Origin: Parafilimonas sp.
GTDB taxonomy: Bacteria; Bacteroidota; Bacteroidia; Chitinophagales; Chitinophagaceae
Direction: 5' to 3'
Length of the DNA stretch: 18,359 bases
Assembly: GCA_025927795.1 (NCBI GenBank)
Contig: JAICKT010000034.1
Coordinates: 1-18,359, forward strand
Positions 1 to 6,938 of the stretch are shown here, piece after piece. Position numbers and translations under genes: made by a program. How positions within the stretch are numbered: position 1 is the stretch's first letter; each line of letters opens with the position of its first letter. The notes beneath the pieces are model-generated. The model was not told where the DNA came from. It did not search any database and saw nothing but the letters and a program-made list of their open reading frames with translations.

Positions 1-109
1 ATATTACAGATGCGCCGTTGATACATAATTGTCTCGCAATTTCAAAACCAATACCCTGTCCTGCGCCTGTAATAATTGCAACTTCGTTAGAAAATTTTTT
101 TGAATTCAT
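1..109 (-). CDS. Short-chain dehydrogenase/reductase (SDR), N-terminal part only
   Basis: The first 36 codons of a gene that runs off the left edge of the window. The ATG is at 107-109 on the minus strand. The peptide opens with a hydrophobic beta-strand (VAIITGAGQGIGFEIA, residues 10-25) carrying the TGxxxGIG nucleotide-binding motif of classical SDR enzymes, which are NAD(P)-dependent oxidoreductases with a Rossmann fold. The ATG lies directly before the first strand, as expected for a cytosolic SDR. The catalytic Ser-Tyr-Lys part is outside the window, so the substrate cannot be named. Family assignment is firm; function within the family is open. Confidence 0.85.
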   Translation of the reverse strand, partial: MNSKKFSNEVAIITGAGQGIGFEIARQLCINGASVI

Positions 110-223
110 TTTAATCGCAATAAAAATATTATGCCTTTTGCATTTTTCAATTTTAATTTTTAAAAACTTTTGCTTGAACTAAATTAATCTTCTATAAAAA
201 GCGATGATGTTTAGTAATATAAC

Positions 224-316
224 TCTCTCTGTACTTTGCGACTCCTTAGCATATTCTCTGCGTCCCAACTAAGCGCAGCAAAGAACACGGAGTAGCGCAA
301 ATACGCAAAGAGAACC
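224..316. repeat. Dispersed palindromic repeat with CTTTGCG-type arms
   Basis: Part of the 339-bp gap between the SDR start and msrA. The left arm (about 224-262, containing ctttgcgactcc and attctctgcg) is an imperfect inverted copy of the right arm (about 273-316, containing cgcagcaaagaacacgg and acgcaaagagaacc). Such 'CTTTGCG..TTCTCTGCG' sequences resemble small intergenic repeats common in Bacteroidota genomes; that statement is from memory. I see no gene in the rest of the gap (110-223, 317-448). Confidence 0.5.
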
Positions 317-448
317 TGGGTTGTACAGAAGAAATATGTTTATCTATGTTTCTTATGTGCCTACTGTGGTTCAAATAATCAAAAAAGTAAAGCTGTATTC
401 ACTGTGCATTAACATCTGTCGCCTTCAGCTTTTGCGTAAATTGCCATT

Positions 449-1092
449 ATGAAACAGTTGAATATTTTTCTTTCAATGATGATTACGTTATGTGCATGTG
501 CGCAAAACAATAAAACTGTAACATCGCAACATCCTTCATCATCACAATTAAAAAATTATAGCATTGCCACTTTTGCTGCGGGCTGTTTCTGGCACGAAGA
601 AGCTTTGTTTGAAAGTGTGAAGGCGTGAAAGAAGCTATATCTGGTTATGCCGGCGGCACAACTGCAAACCCAACGTATGAAGATGTAGAAACAGGACAAA
701 CAGGTCATGCAGAAACTGTAAATGTTTATTATGACCCGAAAGAAGTGAGTTATGCAACTTTAGTGAAAATATTTTTTGCAGGACAAGACCCAACACAAGT
801 TAACGGACAAGGACCTGACCATGGAACGCAATACCGTTCGATTGCTTTTTACAGAAACGATGCAGAAAAACAAGCCATCGAAAATGAAATGAAATCAATT
901 GCATCAAATTATAAAAAACCTATTGCCACACAAGTAGTGCCATTTAAAAAATTTTGGCAGGCAGAAGATTATCATCAAAATTATATTGAACACAATCCTG
1001 AAAGCAGTTATGTACAATATGTTTCAGTACCTGAGATAAAAGAATTTCAAAAAGAATATCCGCAGTTGGTAAAGCCGGATCATTTTTTTTAA
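449..1092 (+). pseudogene. msrA: Secreted peptide-methionine (S)-S-oxide reductase MsrA, split by a one-base deletion
   Basis: MsrA repairs methionine-(S)-sulfoxide in proteins. Reading from the ATG at 449 gives an export signal (MKQLNIFLSMMITLCACAQ; either a lipobox cysteine at 17 or cleavage after CA) and the catalytic motif AAGCFW (about 574-591). It then runs VKA into a TGA at 626-628. The remaining 155 codons, open from 625 in the -1 frame, carry the rest of the family: VKEAISGYAGG, a GHAETV motif, the GPDHGTQYRS motif and the AEDYHQNY motif. One extra A near 620 (AAG GC to AAA GGC) would join them as ..VKGVKEAISGYAGG, the normal MsrA sequence. The catalytic Cys lies on the upstream piece, so the 625-1092 frame alone could not be active. 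A sequencing or assembly error is as likely as a true mutation. The gene converges on the next gene with a 5-nt gap. Confidence 0.85.
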
Positions 1093-1097
1093 TAAGT

Positions 1098-1943
1098 TTA
1101 TTTCATTCTCTCCTTTATAAACGGAATTGCTTTTGAATACGCATCTTCTGTTGCTTCTTTATTATATTTTGGATTGCTGGGATTTGCAAATGCATGCACT
1201 GCATCATACTCATAAGTAGTAACGTTTTTACCGGCAGCTTTCATATTTTCTTTAAACTGGTCAACAACTTTTGGTGTAATCCATCCATCTTTCTCTGCAA
1301 AAAAACCAATCACATCGCAATTTAAAGTTTTCAATTTGTTTACATCCTGTTCAGGCATTCCATAAAACATTACACAACCAACCGCTTGCTTGCCACCAAG
1401 CAAAGCAGTTTGTAAACTCCAGCCGCCTCCAAAGCACCAGCCAATAGTAAACACTTTTGCATTTGCACCTGCATAAGCATAAGCGCCTTTAATAATATTT
1501 ACAGCTCTTTCTGTTTTTACACCTTGCATTAGCTTGCCCGCTTCATCAGAAGTTGTTGCAACTTTGTTATCATATAAATCAATGGCAATTGCATTTATGC
1601 CAAGTTCGTTGCTGAGCTTTTCTGTTTCCTGTTTTATATAATCATTCAAACCCCAGTATTCATGTATCACAAACAAATAATAATTGGTTGGCTTTTGCGC
1701 TTTTACTAACCAGCCATGCGCATCTGTTCCGTCTGCAGTTTTAAAAGTAATGTCTGCGCCGTTTGCGCTGTAATAATGAAATGGCAAAGGCGCAGGATGA
1801 CTTATTAAAAACTTTTTATTGCTTGCAAACTTTGCAAATTGTTCTGTTGCTGCAACAGGCATGCAACATGCAGCCATTTTAGTTTGTGCAAAAATGGATG
1901 CAGCAGTTATCATCATTACAAAAAATAAAAAAAGCTTTTTCAT
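1098..1943 (-). CDS. Exported dienelactone hydrolase family protein
   Basis: An alpha/beta hydrolase of 281 residues. Residues 1-20 (MKKLFLFFVMMITAASIFAQ) are a typical Sec signal peptide ending in A-Q, so the enzyme should act outside the cytoplasm. The dienelactone hydrolase catalytic set is visible: nucleophile Cys170 in IGWCFGGGWS, Asp219 in AEKDGW and His250 in DAVHAFANPSN. HEYWG at 94-98 matches the family's conserved Glu-containing strand. About 60 residues at the N-terminus (including an ACC pair at 25-27) precede the hydrolase core, longer than in cytosolic members of about 235 residues. The family cleaves dienelactones and other esters or lactones; the actual substrate is unknown. 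It is monocistronic and convergent with msrA. Confidence 0.85.
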   Translation of the reverse strand: MKKLFLFFVMMITAASIFAQTKMAACCMPVAATEQFAKFASNKKFLISHPAPLPFHYYSANGADITFKTADGTDAHGWLVKAQKPTNYYLFVIHEYWGLNDYIKQETEKLSNELGINAIAIDLYDNKVATTSDEAGKLMQGVKTERAVNIIKGAYAYAGANAKVFTIGWCFGGGWSLQTALLGGKQAVGCVMFYGMPEQDVNKLKTLNCDVIGFFAEKDGWITPKVVDQFKENMKAAGKNVTTYEYDAVHAFANPSNPKYNKEATEDAYSKAIPFIKERMK

Positions 1944-2011
1944 AAACTTTGATTTAAATTTTTAAGTACCTCTCAGATATTATGATGGTATTATTAAATT
2001 TTGATCTTTGT

Positions 2012-2090
2012 TCCATTTGACGAAGGAGAAATCTCTTGAATTATTAGCAGCTTTAAATTTATGAGATGTCTCGTTCCTTGACATGACGTT
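2012..2090. repeat. Small inverted repeat of the GAGATNTCTC..TGACATGACG type
   Basis: This lies in the 203-bp gap between two minus-strand genes. The left arm (about 2014-2036, ttgacgaaggagaaatctc) and the inverted right arm (about 2062-2088, gagatgtctcgttccttgac) are degenerate copies of one unit facing each other. The unit resembles small dispersed repeats of the form gtcatgtcgagcgaagtcgagacatctc that I recall from Bacteroidota genomes. The folded RNA could also help end transcription of the beta-CASP gene's neighbour; this is inference. Confidence 0.4.
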
Positions 2091-2146
2091 TGTAAAGTCA
2101 ATTTTATCCAATCATTTTTAGTTTTTAGAATCTATAAACAACATGA

Positions 2147-3550
2147 TTACATCAATTCAAATTCCTGGTGCAATGCCGGAATATTTACATCTGCAAAACC
2201 TTTCGCCAGTAATTTTTTTTGAAAATCCTGCTGTACGCTAAACTCGCCATGCACAATAAAAACCTTTTTTACCACCCCTGTTTTTTGACAATCTAAAAAG
2301 TGCAGCAGATCATTATAATCGCCATGTGCACTCATGCTACGCATAACTTCTACTTCGGCAACTACCTCGTATTCTTCTCCAAAAATTCTTACTTCTTTTA
2401 CGCCGTTCATTAATTGTCCACCAAGAGAATTCGGCTCGCAGTAACCAACGATTAATATAGTGTTCCTGCTATCGTTTATGTTATTTATGATGTGATGTTT
2501 TATGCGGCCCGCATCTGCCATACCGCTTGCAGAAATTATAATCATTGGTTCATGCCTGTCATTTAAACTTTTGCTTTCATCAACCGATTCAATAAATTTT
2601 AATTCTTTAAAAGCAAACGGGTCATCATCTTTTTTTAATAAATTTTCTATGTTAATGTTGAAATTTTCAGGATGATGTTTTACAACTTCTGTTGCTTCAT
2701 AACTTAAAGGACTATCAACAAAAACCGGAATGCCATTTAATTTTCCGCTGTTACTTAAATCATTTAAAAAATATAAAAGCTCTTGTGTTCTGCCTACGCT
2801 AAATGCGGGGATAATCAGTTTCCCTTTTTTATGATTACATGTTTTATCAATCCATTTAAAAAATTCTTCCGGCGTATTAAAAACATTTTGATGCAAGCTA
2901 TTTCCATACGTGCTTTCAATTAAAATATAATCTGCCTGCGGAAAAGTCTTTGGTGATTTTAATATCACATCAGAATATCTTCCTACATCACCACTAAAAG
3001 AAATTTGTTTTGTTGTATTATTTTCTGTGATGCGCACATGTACGGCAGCACTTCCGGTTATGTGACCAGCATCTGTATACAAAACTTCAACGCCATCTTC
3101 AATCGCAAACCAATTATCATAATCCACTATCGTAAATAACGGCAATGCCTTTTGTACATCGTCTGTGTTGTAAAGAACATCATAAAGCTCCAAACCTTTT
3201 TTTGCTCTTTTCTTATTAGTGAATTTTATATCGTCGCGCTGAATTTCGGCGCTGTCCATCAACAATACTTTGGTAAGATCAACTGTTGCAGGCGTACAAA
3301 AAATTTTTCCGTTAAAACCTTCTTTCACCAGCTTTGGAATTAGCCCGCAATGGTCAATGTGTGCATGTGAAAGCAATAAATAACTTATCGTTGTTGCATC
3401 AAAACCAAACTTACTGTTGAGCGGAAAAGTATCTTTGCCCAAGCCCTGAAACATGCCGCAATCAAGTAATATTTTTTTACCATTATTTAATGTGATGAGA
3501 TGTTTTGAACCCGTAACAGTTCTTGCAGCGCCATGAAAACTAATCTTCAT
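2147..3550 (-). CDS. Beta-CASP metallo-beta-lactamase fold hydrolase (YSH1-type RNase-like)
   Basis: A 467-residue cytosolic protein with all motifs of the beta-CASP branch of zinc-dependent metallo-beta-lactamases, the branch of the mRNA 3'-processing nuclease YSH1/CPSF73. Metal ligands: HAHIDH at 62-67, His163 in AGHITGS and Asp188 in SFSGDVGR. Beta-CASP motif A is the acidic residue in LIESTYGN (Glu212), motif B lies in PAFSVGRTQELL (248-259), and motif C is His409 in SMSAHGDY. The RNA-specificity C-terminal part (FIVHGEFSVQ, 431-440) is present, so nothing catalytic is missing. Family members cleave RNA endo- or exonucleolytically; the role in this organism is not known. Length fits bacterial members (about 450-470). 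The ATG at 3550 starts directly at the first beta-strand. A TATCTTTA box at 3573-3580 (minus) is a possible -7 element. Confidence 0.88.
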   Translation of the reverse strand: MKISFHGAARTVTGSKHLITLNNGKKILLDCGMFQGLGKDTFPLNSKFGFDATTISYLLLSHAHIDHCGLIPKLVKEGFNGKIFCTPATVDLTKVLLMDSAEIQRDDIKFTNKKRAKKGLELYDVLYNTDDVQKALPLFTIVDYDNWFAIEDGVEVLYTDAGHITGSAAVHVRITENNTTKQISFSGDVGRYSDVILKSPKTFPQADYILIESTYGNSLHQNVFNTPEEFFKWIDKTCNHKKGKLIIPAFSVGRTQELLYFLNDLSNSGKLNGIPVFVDSPLSYEATEVVKHHPENFNINIENLLKKDDDPFAFKELKFIESVDESKSLNDRHEPMIIISASGMADAGRIKHHIINNINDSRNTILIVGYCEPNSLGGQLMNGVKEVRIFGEEYEVVAEVEVMRSMSAHGDYNDLLHFLDCQKTGVVKKVFIVHGEFSVQQDFQKKLLAKGFADVNIPALHQEFELM

Positions 3551-3662
3551 AAAATAAAAAATGTTTATGTGCTAAAGATAAGGGGTTGATATAATTGAAG
3601 ATATATTTAAGTTTTTTACTGAGCCATAAAAGCAGTACCTTAATAGTCTAAAAATTGCCATC

Positions 3663-4043
3663 ATGAAACAACACATCATGTCACGAATTTCTATCGTTTT
3701 ATTGGCGCTTGTTATGGCAGTGTTTGGGGTTTACCATTTTGTAAATCCGCAAAATCTTGTAGGGTATGTGCCATCTTTTTTACCTGATGCAGGTAATTTA
3801 TGGGTTTACATTCCCGGTGCTGCATTTATACTTGCAGCCATTGCGTTTATTACAAACAAAATGGTAAGGATTGCAGGTTATTTACTGGCAATCTTGTTGT
3901 TTATTTTTGTGCTAACAATTCACCTGCCCAATTTTATGAATGCAGGCGATCCGGGCGTTCGTCAAAGTGCATTGATTAATTTATTAAAAGACACAGCTAT
4001 TGCTGCGTTTGCTATGCACATTGCTGCTAACTCAACTACCTGA
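3663..4043 (+). CDS. Small DoxX-like four-helix membrane protein
   Basis: 126 residues, almost entirely hydrophobic, with four predicted membrane segments at about 9-26, 46-63, 67-88 and 103-121. The pattern (short first helix followed by FxxYHFxNPxN, helix 2 starting with a Pro-Gly, and an HLPNF sequence after helix 3) resembles DoxX-like/DUF proteins of Bacteroidota. There are no catalytic residues to point at and no known substrate. The start at 3663 is the first ATG. A second Met six codons in (..HIMSRIS) could also serve, since the first helix begins after it. The gene stands alone, divergent from the beta-CASP gene and upstream of the sulfite operon leader. Confidence 0.65.
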   Translation: MKQHIMSRISIVLLALVMAVFGVYHFVNPQNLVGYVPSFLPDAGNLWVYIPGAAFILAAIAFITNKMVRIAGYLLAILLFIFVLTIHLPNFMNAGDPGVRQSALINLLKDTAIAAFAMHIAANSTT

Positions 4044-4172
4044 TTTCTTATCGGGAAAATTGATTTTATTTCTTACAGTAAAGCTGCAATCAATAAAGGT
4101 TTGTGTTGTGAAAAACTATTGTTTGTAAGCATTAATGAAATATTTTTTTTATTTTTTAAAAGAATTGCTTTC

Positions 4173-4180
4173 TATATTTG
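4173..4180 (+). promoter_or_regulatory. Predicted -7 promoter element of the sulfite reductase operon leader
   Basis: TATATTTG matches the Bacteroidota -7 consensus TAnnTTTG exactly. An imperfect -33 box (TTTA, 4148-4151) lies 21 nt upstream inside a T-rich stretch. Transcription would begin about 4186-4190, giving a leader of about 175 nt that contains the Cys-rich ORF and the terminator. The same octamer precedes the tRNA-Leu gene at 17037-17044. This is a prediction from consensus only. Confidence 0.5.
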
Positions 4181-4196
4181 TTGCTCAAAGCAAGCA

Positions 4197-4274
4197 ATGT
4201 ATAATCCTTCTTCCATTTGTTGTTGTATGTGTTGTTGCATATCTCTACGGGGAAGGAAATTGTATTGTAATTAA
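4197..4274 (+). CDS. Cys-rich 25-residue leader peptide (attenuation sensor)
   Basis: A short ORF, ATG 4197 to TAA 4272-4274. Residues 8-14 are Cys-Cys-Cys-Met-Cys-Cys-Cys (codons TGT TGT TGT ATG TGT TGT TGC, 4218-4238), and an eighth sulfur residue, Cys24, sits just before the stop. It ends 27 nt before a strong rho-independent terminator and lies upstream of genes for siroheme and sulfite reductase, that is, for cysteine supply. Placement and composition are those of leader peptides in amino acid attenuators (trp, his, ilv type), where ribosome stalling at codons for the end product prevents termination. The peptide is too short and too odd to be an enzyme, and its product need not be stable. 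The caution is that the codon run is also a TGT-rich low-complexity tract. Confidence 0.72.
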   Translation: MYNPSSICCCMCCCISLRGRKLYCN

Positions 4275-4340
4275 TAAAATAAATTAATAACAAAATATAA
4301 TAAAAGCCTCCCCGATACATCGGGGAGGCTTTTTTGTTTT
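4205..4340 (+). promoter_or_regulatory. Ribosome-mediated transcription attenuator of the sulfite reductase operon
   Basis: Three competing pairings can be read by eye. 1:2 pairs 4205-4213 (tccttcttc, inside leader codons 3-6) with 4249-4257 (ggggaagga): nine pairs, two of them G-U. 2:3 pairs 4248-4256 (cggggaagg) with 4307-4314 (cctccccg): eight Watson-Crick pairs with one bulged A. 3:4 is the terminator, 4302-4315 with 4320-4333. The Cys/Met codon run (4218-4238) lies between segments 1 and 2. A ribosome waiting for Cys-tRNA at the first run would cover segment 1, leave segment 2 free to pair with 3, and so prevent the terminator. With ample cysteine it would move on, 1:2 would form, and transcription would end. 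All pairings are seen in the sequence; the regulatory logic is inferred from known attenuators. Confidence 0.68.
4302..4340 (+). terminator. Strong rho-independent terminator in the sulfite operon leader
   Basis: A perfect 14-bp stem (4302-4315 with 4320-4333) has a GC-rich core (gcctccccga / tcggggaggc), a four-base loop (TACA) and the T tract TTTTTTGTTTT ending at 4340. The first gene of the operon begins only 24 nt later, which leaves no room for a separate promoter. Any transcript of that gene must therefore either pass this hairpin or start inside it, which is why it is read here as an attenuator rather than as the end of the upstream membrane-protein gene. Confidence 0.9.
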
Positions 4341-4364
4341 ATCACACTAACACCAACAAAAAGA

Positions 4365-5237
4365 ATGAGCAGCAAAACAGAAACGCAAAAACTTCACACA
4401 GGAAAAATATTTTTCATAGGCTCTGGTCCCGGAAATCCTGATTTGATTACTGTAAAAGGTGCAACAATTTTATCCCAGGCAGAAGTAATTATTACAGACA
4501 GGCTTGCAGGCGATGAAATTCTTGAGCGCTATGCAAATCCGAACGCAATTATTATTGATGTAGGTAAACAGGGCGGCAATAAAGAATCTTATAAACAGGA
4601 AGATATAAATAAACTACTTGTGCAGTTCGCAGGTTTGTATGAAAAAGTTGTGCGACTTAAAGGTGGTGATATCGCATTTTTTTCAAACGTTTATGATGAA
4701 CTGCAAACATTGCATGCGAATAATATTGTTTACGAAATAATTCCCGGCATTACAGCAGCATCAGGCGCTTCAGCATATACAGGCGTACCACTTACGGCAA
4801 GAGGTTTTGCCAGTGGTGCGCAGTTGCTAACATATTACAGCAACACTGTTATTAGTGATGAAAACTGGAGACGCCTTGCTGCTTTTGAAGAAACACTGGT
4901 ATTTTATATGAGCAGCAATAACCTGGTTTCTATTGTTGAAAAATTATTGTATGCAGGCGCAGATAGCAGCATACCCTTTATCGTTGTTGAGCAGGCAACA
5001 ACGCCAAATCAAAATGTTCAATCGCTTACGCTGCAATCTTTTTATGAAAATCCTGCACAAATTTTTACAAGCCCATCAATAGTTATAATGGGTAGGGTTG
5101 CCGGCTTGCATAAAGACTTTGCATGGTTTAAAAGTGAACAACAATCAGCAAACTTTTTCCGCGCTCTTGAACAAGAAACAAATTATTTGAAAATAAAATC
5201 TTTCATCCAGCAAAAAAACACTGAGCATGTTAACTGA
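4365..5237 (+). CDS. cobA: Uroporphyrinogen-III C-methyltransferase (siroheme branch)
   Basis: A SAM-dependent tetrapyrrole methylase that makes precorrin-2 from uroporphyrinogen III, the first step toward siroheme, the cofactor of the sulfite reductase encoded two genes downstream. Signatures: GSGPGNPDLITVKG (19-32, the family's N-terminal glycine loop), TDRLAGDEIL (44-53), VRLKGGD (96-102) and the SAM-site segment with PGITAASGASAYTG followed by VPLTARG (127-147). After KGGD the usual PFxFGRG loop is replaced by IAFFSNVYDEL, a variant of a normally conserved stretch. The C-terminus runs about 40 residues past the core. At 290 residues it is a stand-alone SUMT, without the CysG N-terminal half; that activity is encoded by the fourth gene. 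It overlaps cysJ by 11 nt, indicating translational coupling. Expression is expected to depend on the attenuator just upstream. Confidence 0.88.
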   Translation: MSSKTETQKLHTGKIFFIGSGPGNPDLITVKGATILSQAEVIITDRLAGDEILERYANPNAIIIDVGKQGGNKESYKQEDINKLLVQFAGLYEKVVRLKGGDIAFFSNVYDELQTLHANNIVYEIIPGITAASGASAYTGVPLTARGFASGAQLLTYYSNTVISDENWRRLAAFEETLVFYMSSNNLVSIVEKLLYAGADSSIPFIVVEQATTPNQNVQSLTLQSFYENPAQIFTSPSIVIMGRVAGLHKDFAWFKSEQQSANFFRALEQETNYLKIKSFIQQKNTEHVN

Positions 5238-6933
5238 ACAAAAGCTTCAATCATTTAAAGAGGTTATAAAAGAATCGTCGAGAGATGAAATCATTTGGAT
5301 GAGCGGATTTCTTGCAGGTTTATCTGAAAGAAATATTACTGATGGCGCACCGCCAGTTGTAACTAATGCATCAACGGAAAAACTTGTTATCTCTGTTTTG
5401 TATGGAACGGAAACAGGTAATTCAAAAAAGATTTCATCGAAACTTGCAACTGCGTTGAAAAGCAAACAACATAAGGTAACCATTACTGCGCTTGATCAAT
5501 ATGCTGTTGCTAACCTTGAAAAAGAAAGTCTTGTGTTCATCATTATGAGCACACATGGTGATGGTGAGCCGCCACTTGCTGCAAAAAAGTTTTATGATTA
5601 TTTGCAAAACAGCAAAGGCAATTTTAAAAACTTAAAATATGCAGTGCTTGCTTTAGGTGATACATCGTATCCATTGTTTTGCAAAGCCGGCGAAGATGTT
5701 GATGCAAGATTAACTGAGCTCGGTGCAAAGCAGGTTTTACCAATTGAAAAATTAGACACAGATTTTTATGCGCCATCTGAAGCATGGATAAATAATGTTT
5801 TGAATAATCTCTCTGCTTTATCAACAGGAAAGCCTTTAAGTAATCAGCCAAAACCGGCATTTAAACATGTAAAAGCTTTTTATAAAGGAAGAATTAAAAC
5901 GCATATTAACCTGAATGACAAGGGCTCATCAAAAGAAACATTTCATATAGAAATCGCAAGTGATGATGGCATTTATTATTTGCCCGGCGATTCCTTAGGC
6001 ATTGTTCCGCCCAATAAAGATGAAGATGTAAATGAGATTTTAAATTTATTATCTGCAAATAAAAATCAAACAAAACAATACAAAAATGAAACGTACACGC
6101 TGTTTGATTTGTTTAAGTTTAAACTAAACATTCTTTATTTGCCTTTGCGTATTGTTGATAAATATGCAGCACTTGCAAAAACAGAATTGCCTTTAATAAG
6201 ACTTGATTTAAAAAATATTTTGTCTTTATACCCTCCGCAGGAAAATATTTCTGTTGAGCAACTGATAAATATTCTTGAACCCATCACGCCAAGATTGTAT
6301 TCTATTTCTTCATCGCCATCTGCACATGGAAATAATGAAGTGCATATAACTGTTGGTCGCAATAAATTTTCTGTAAATGAAAAAATAAAATTTGGTTTTT
6401 GCAGTAATCATTTTGCCGGATTAAATGAAGGTGATGAAGTTAATTTTTATATTAATCCCAATGATAATTTCCGCTTGCCGGATCACGATAAAGATGTTAT
6501 TATGATTGGTCCCGGAACAGGTATTGCGCCTTTTCGATCTTTTATTTTTCATAGAGACACTGAAGGTGCTGCAGGAAGGAACTGGCTCTTTTTTGGTGAC
6601 CAACATTTTTCTACAGATTTTTTGTATCAAAGTGAATTGCTTTCATTTTTTGATACAGGTTCGCTCACAAAAATTAATACAGCTTTTTCAAGAGATCAAA
6701 AAGAAAAATTATATGTACAGCATCGCATGTTGCAACAATCAAAAGAATTATTTGCATGGATTGAAGGCGGCGCGCATTTGTATGTCTGCGGATGCAAAAA
6801 CACAATGGCAAAAGATGTTGAAACAACGTTGATCAGCATCATCAGTAAAGAAAAAAATATTGACGAAAATGAAGCAGCGGAATATTTGAACAGAATTGAA
6901 GACGAAGGCCGTTATGCAAAAGATGTTTATTAA
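5227..6933 (+). CDS. cysJ: Sulfite reductase flavoprotein (alpha) subunit CysJ
   Basis: Carries electrons from NADPH through FAD and FMN to the CysI hemoprotein. Domains in order: a CysJ-like N-terminal helix (residues 1-50, with IIWMSGFLAGL); a flavodoxin domain with FMN motifs LYGTETGN (58-65), STHGDGEPP (108-116) and LALGDTSYPLF (141-151); the FAD domain of the cytochrome P450 reductase type with PRLYSISSSP (355-364); the NADPH domain with GPGTGIAPFRSF (428-439), YVCGCKNTMAKDV (519-531) and the terminal RYAKDVY. At 568 residues it is slightly shorter than the E. coli protein (599), with no domain missing. The ATG overlaps the cobA end by 11 nt. A repeat element, not an operon break, separates it from cysI. 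Confidence 0.93.
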   Translation: MLTEQKLQSFKEVIKESSRDEIIWMSGFLAGLSERNITDGAPPVVTNASTEKLVISVLYGTETGNSKKISSKLATALKSKQHKVTITALDQYAVANLEKESLVFIIMSTHGDGEPPLAAKKFYDYLQNSKGNFKNLKYAVLALGDTSYPLFCKAGEDVDARLTELGAKQVLPIEKLDTDFYAPSEAWINNVLNNLSALSTGKPLSNQPKPAFKHVKAFYKGRIKTHINLNDKGSSKETFHIEIASDDGIYYLPGDSLGIVPPNKDEDVNEILNLLSANKNQTKQYKNETYTLFDLFKFKLNILYLPLRIVDKYAALAKTELPLIRLDLKNILSLYPPQENISVEQLINILEPITPRLYSISSSPSAHGNNEVHITVGRNKFSVNEKIKFGFCSNHFAGLNEGDEVNFYINPNDNFRLPDHDKDVIMIGPGTGIAPFRSFIFHRDTEGAAGRNWLFFGDQHFSTDFLYQSELLSFFDTGSLTKINTAFSRDQKEKLYVQHRMLQQSKELFAWIEGGAHLYVCGCKNTMAKDVETTLISIISKEKNIDENEAAEYLNRIEDEGRYAKDVY

Positions 6934-6938
6934 AAAAA

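Noticed and set aside
610..632. Programmed -1 frameshift to make intact MsrA
   Set aside because: The sequence at the junction (gtgaaggcgtgaaag) has no slippery heptamer (X XXY YYZ) and no clear downstream pseudoknot; an indel is simpler.
4181..4301. SAM or other riboswitch in the sulfite operon leader
   Set aside because: I looked for the SAM-I and SAM-II core pattern (for example the conserved GCUAAA-type strands) and did not see it. The Cys-rich ORF and the competing pairings explain the leader better.
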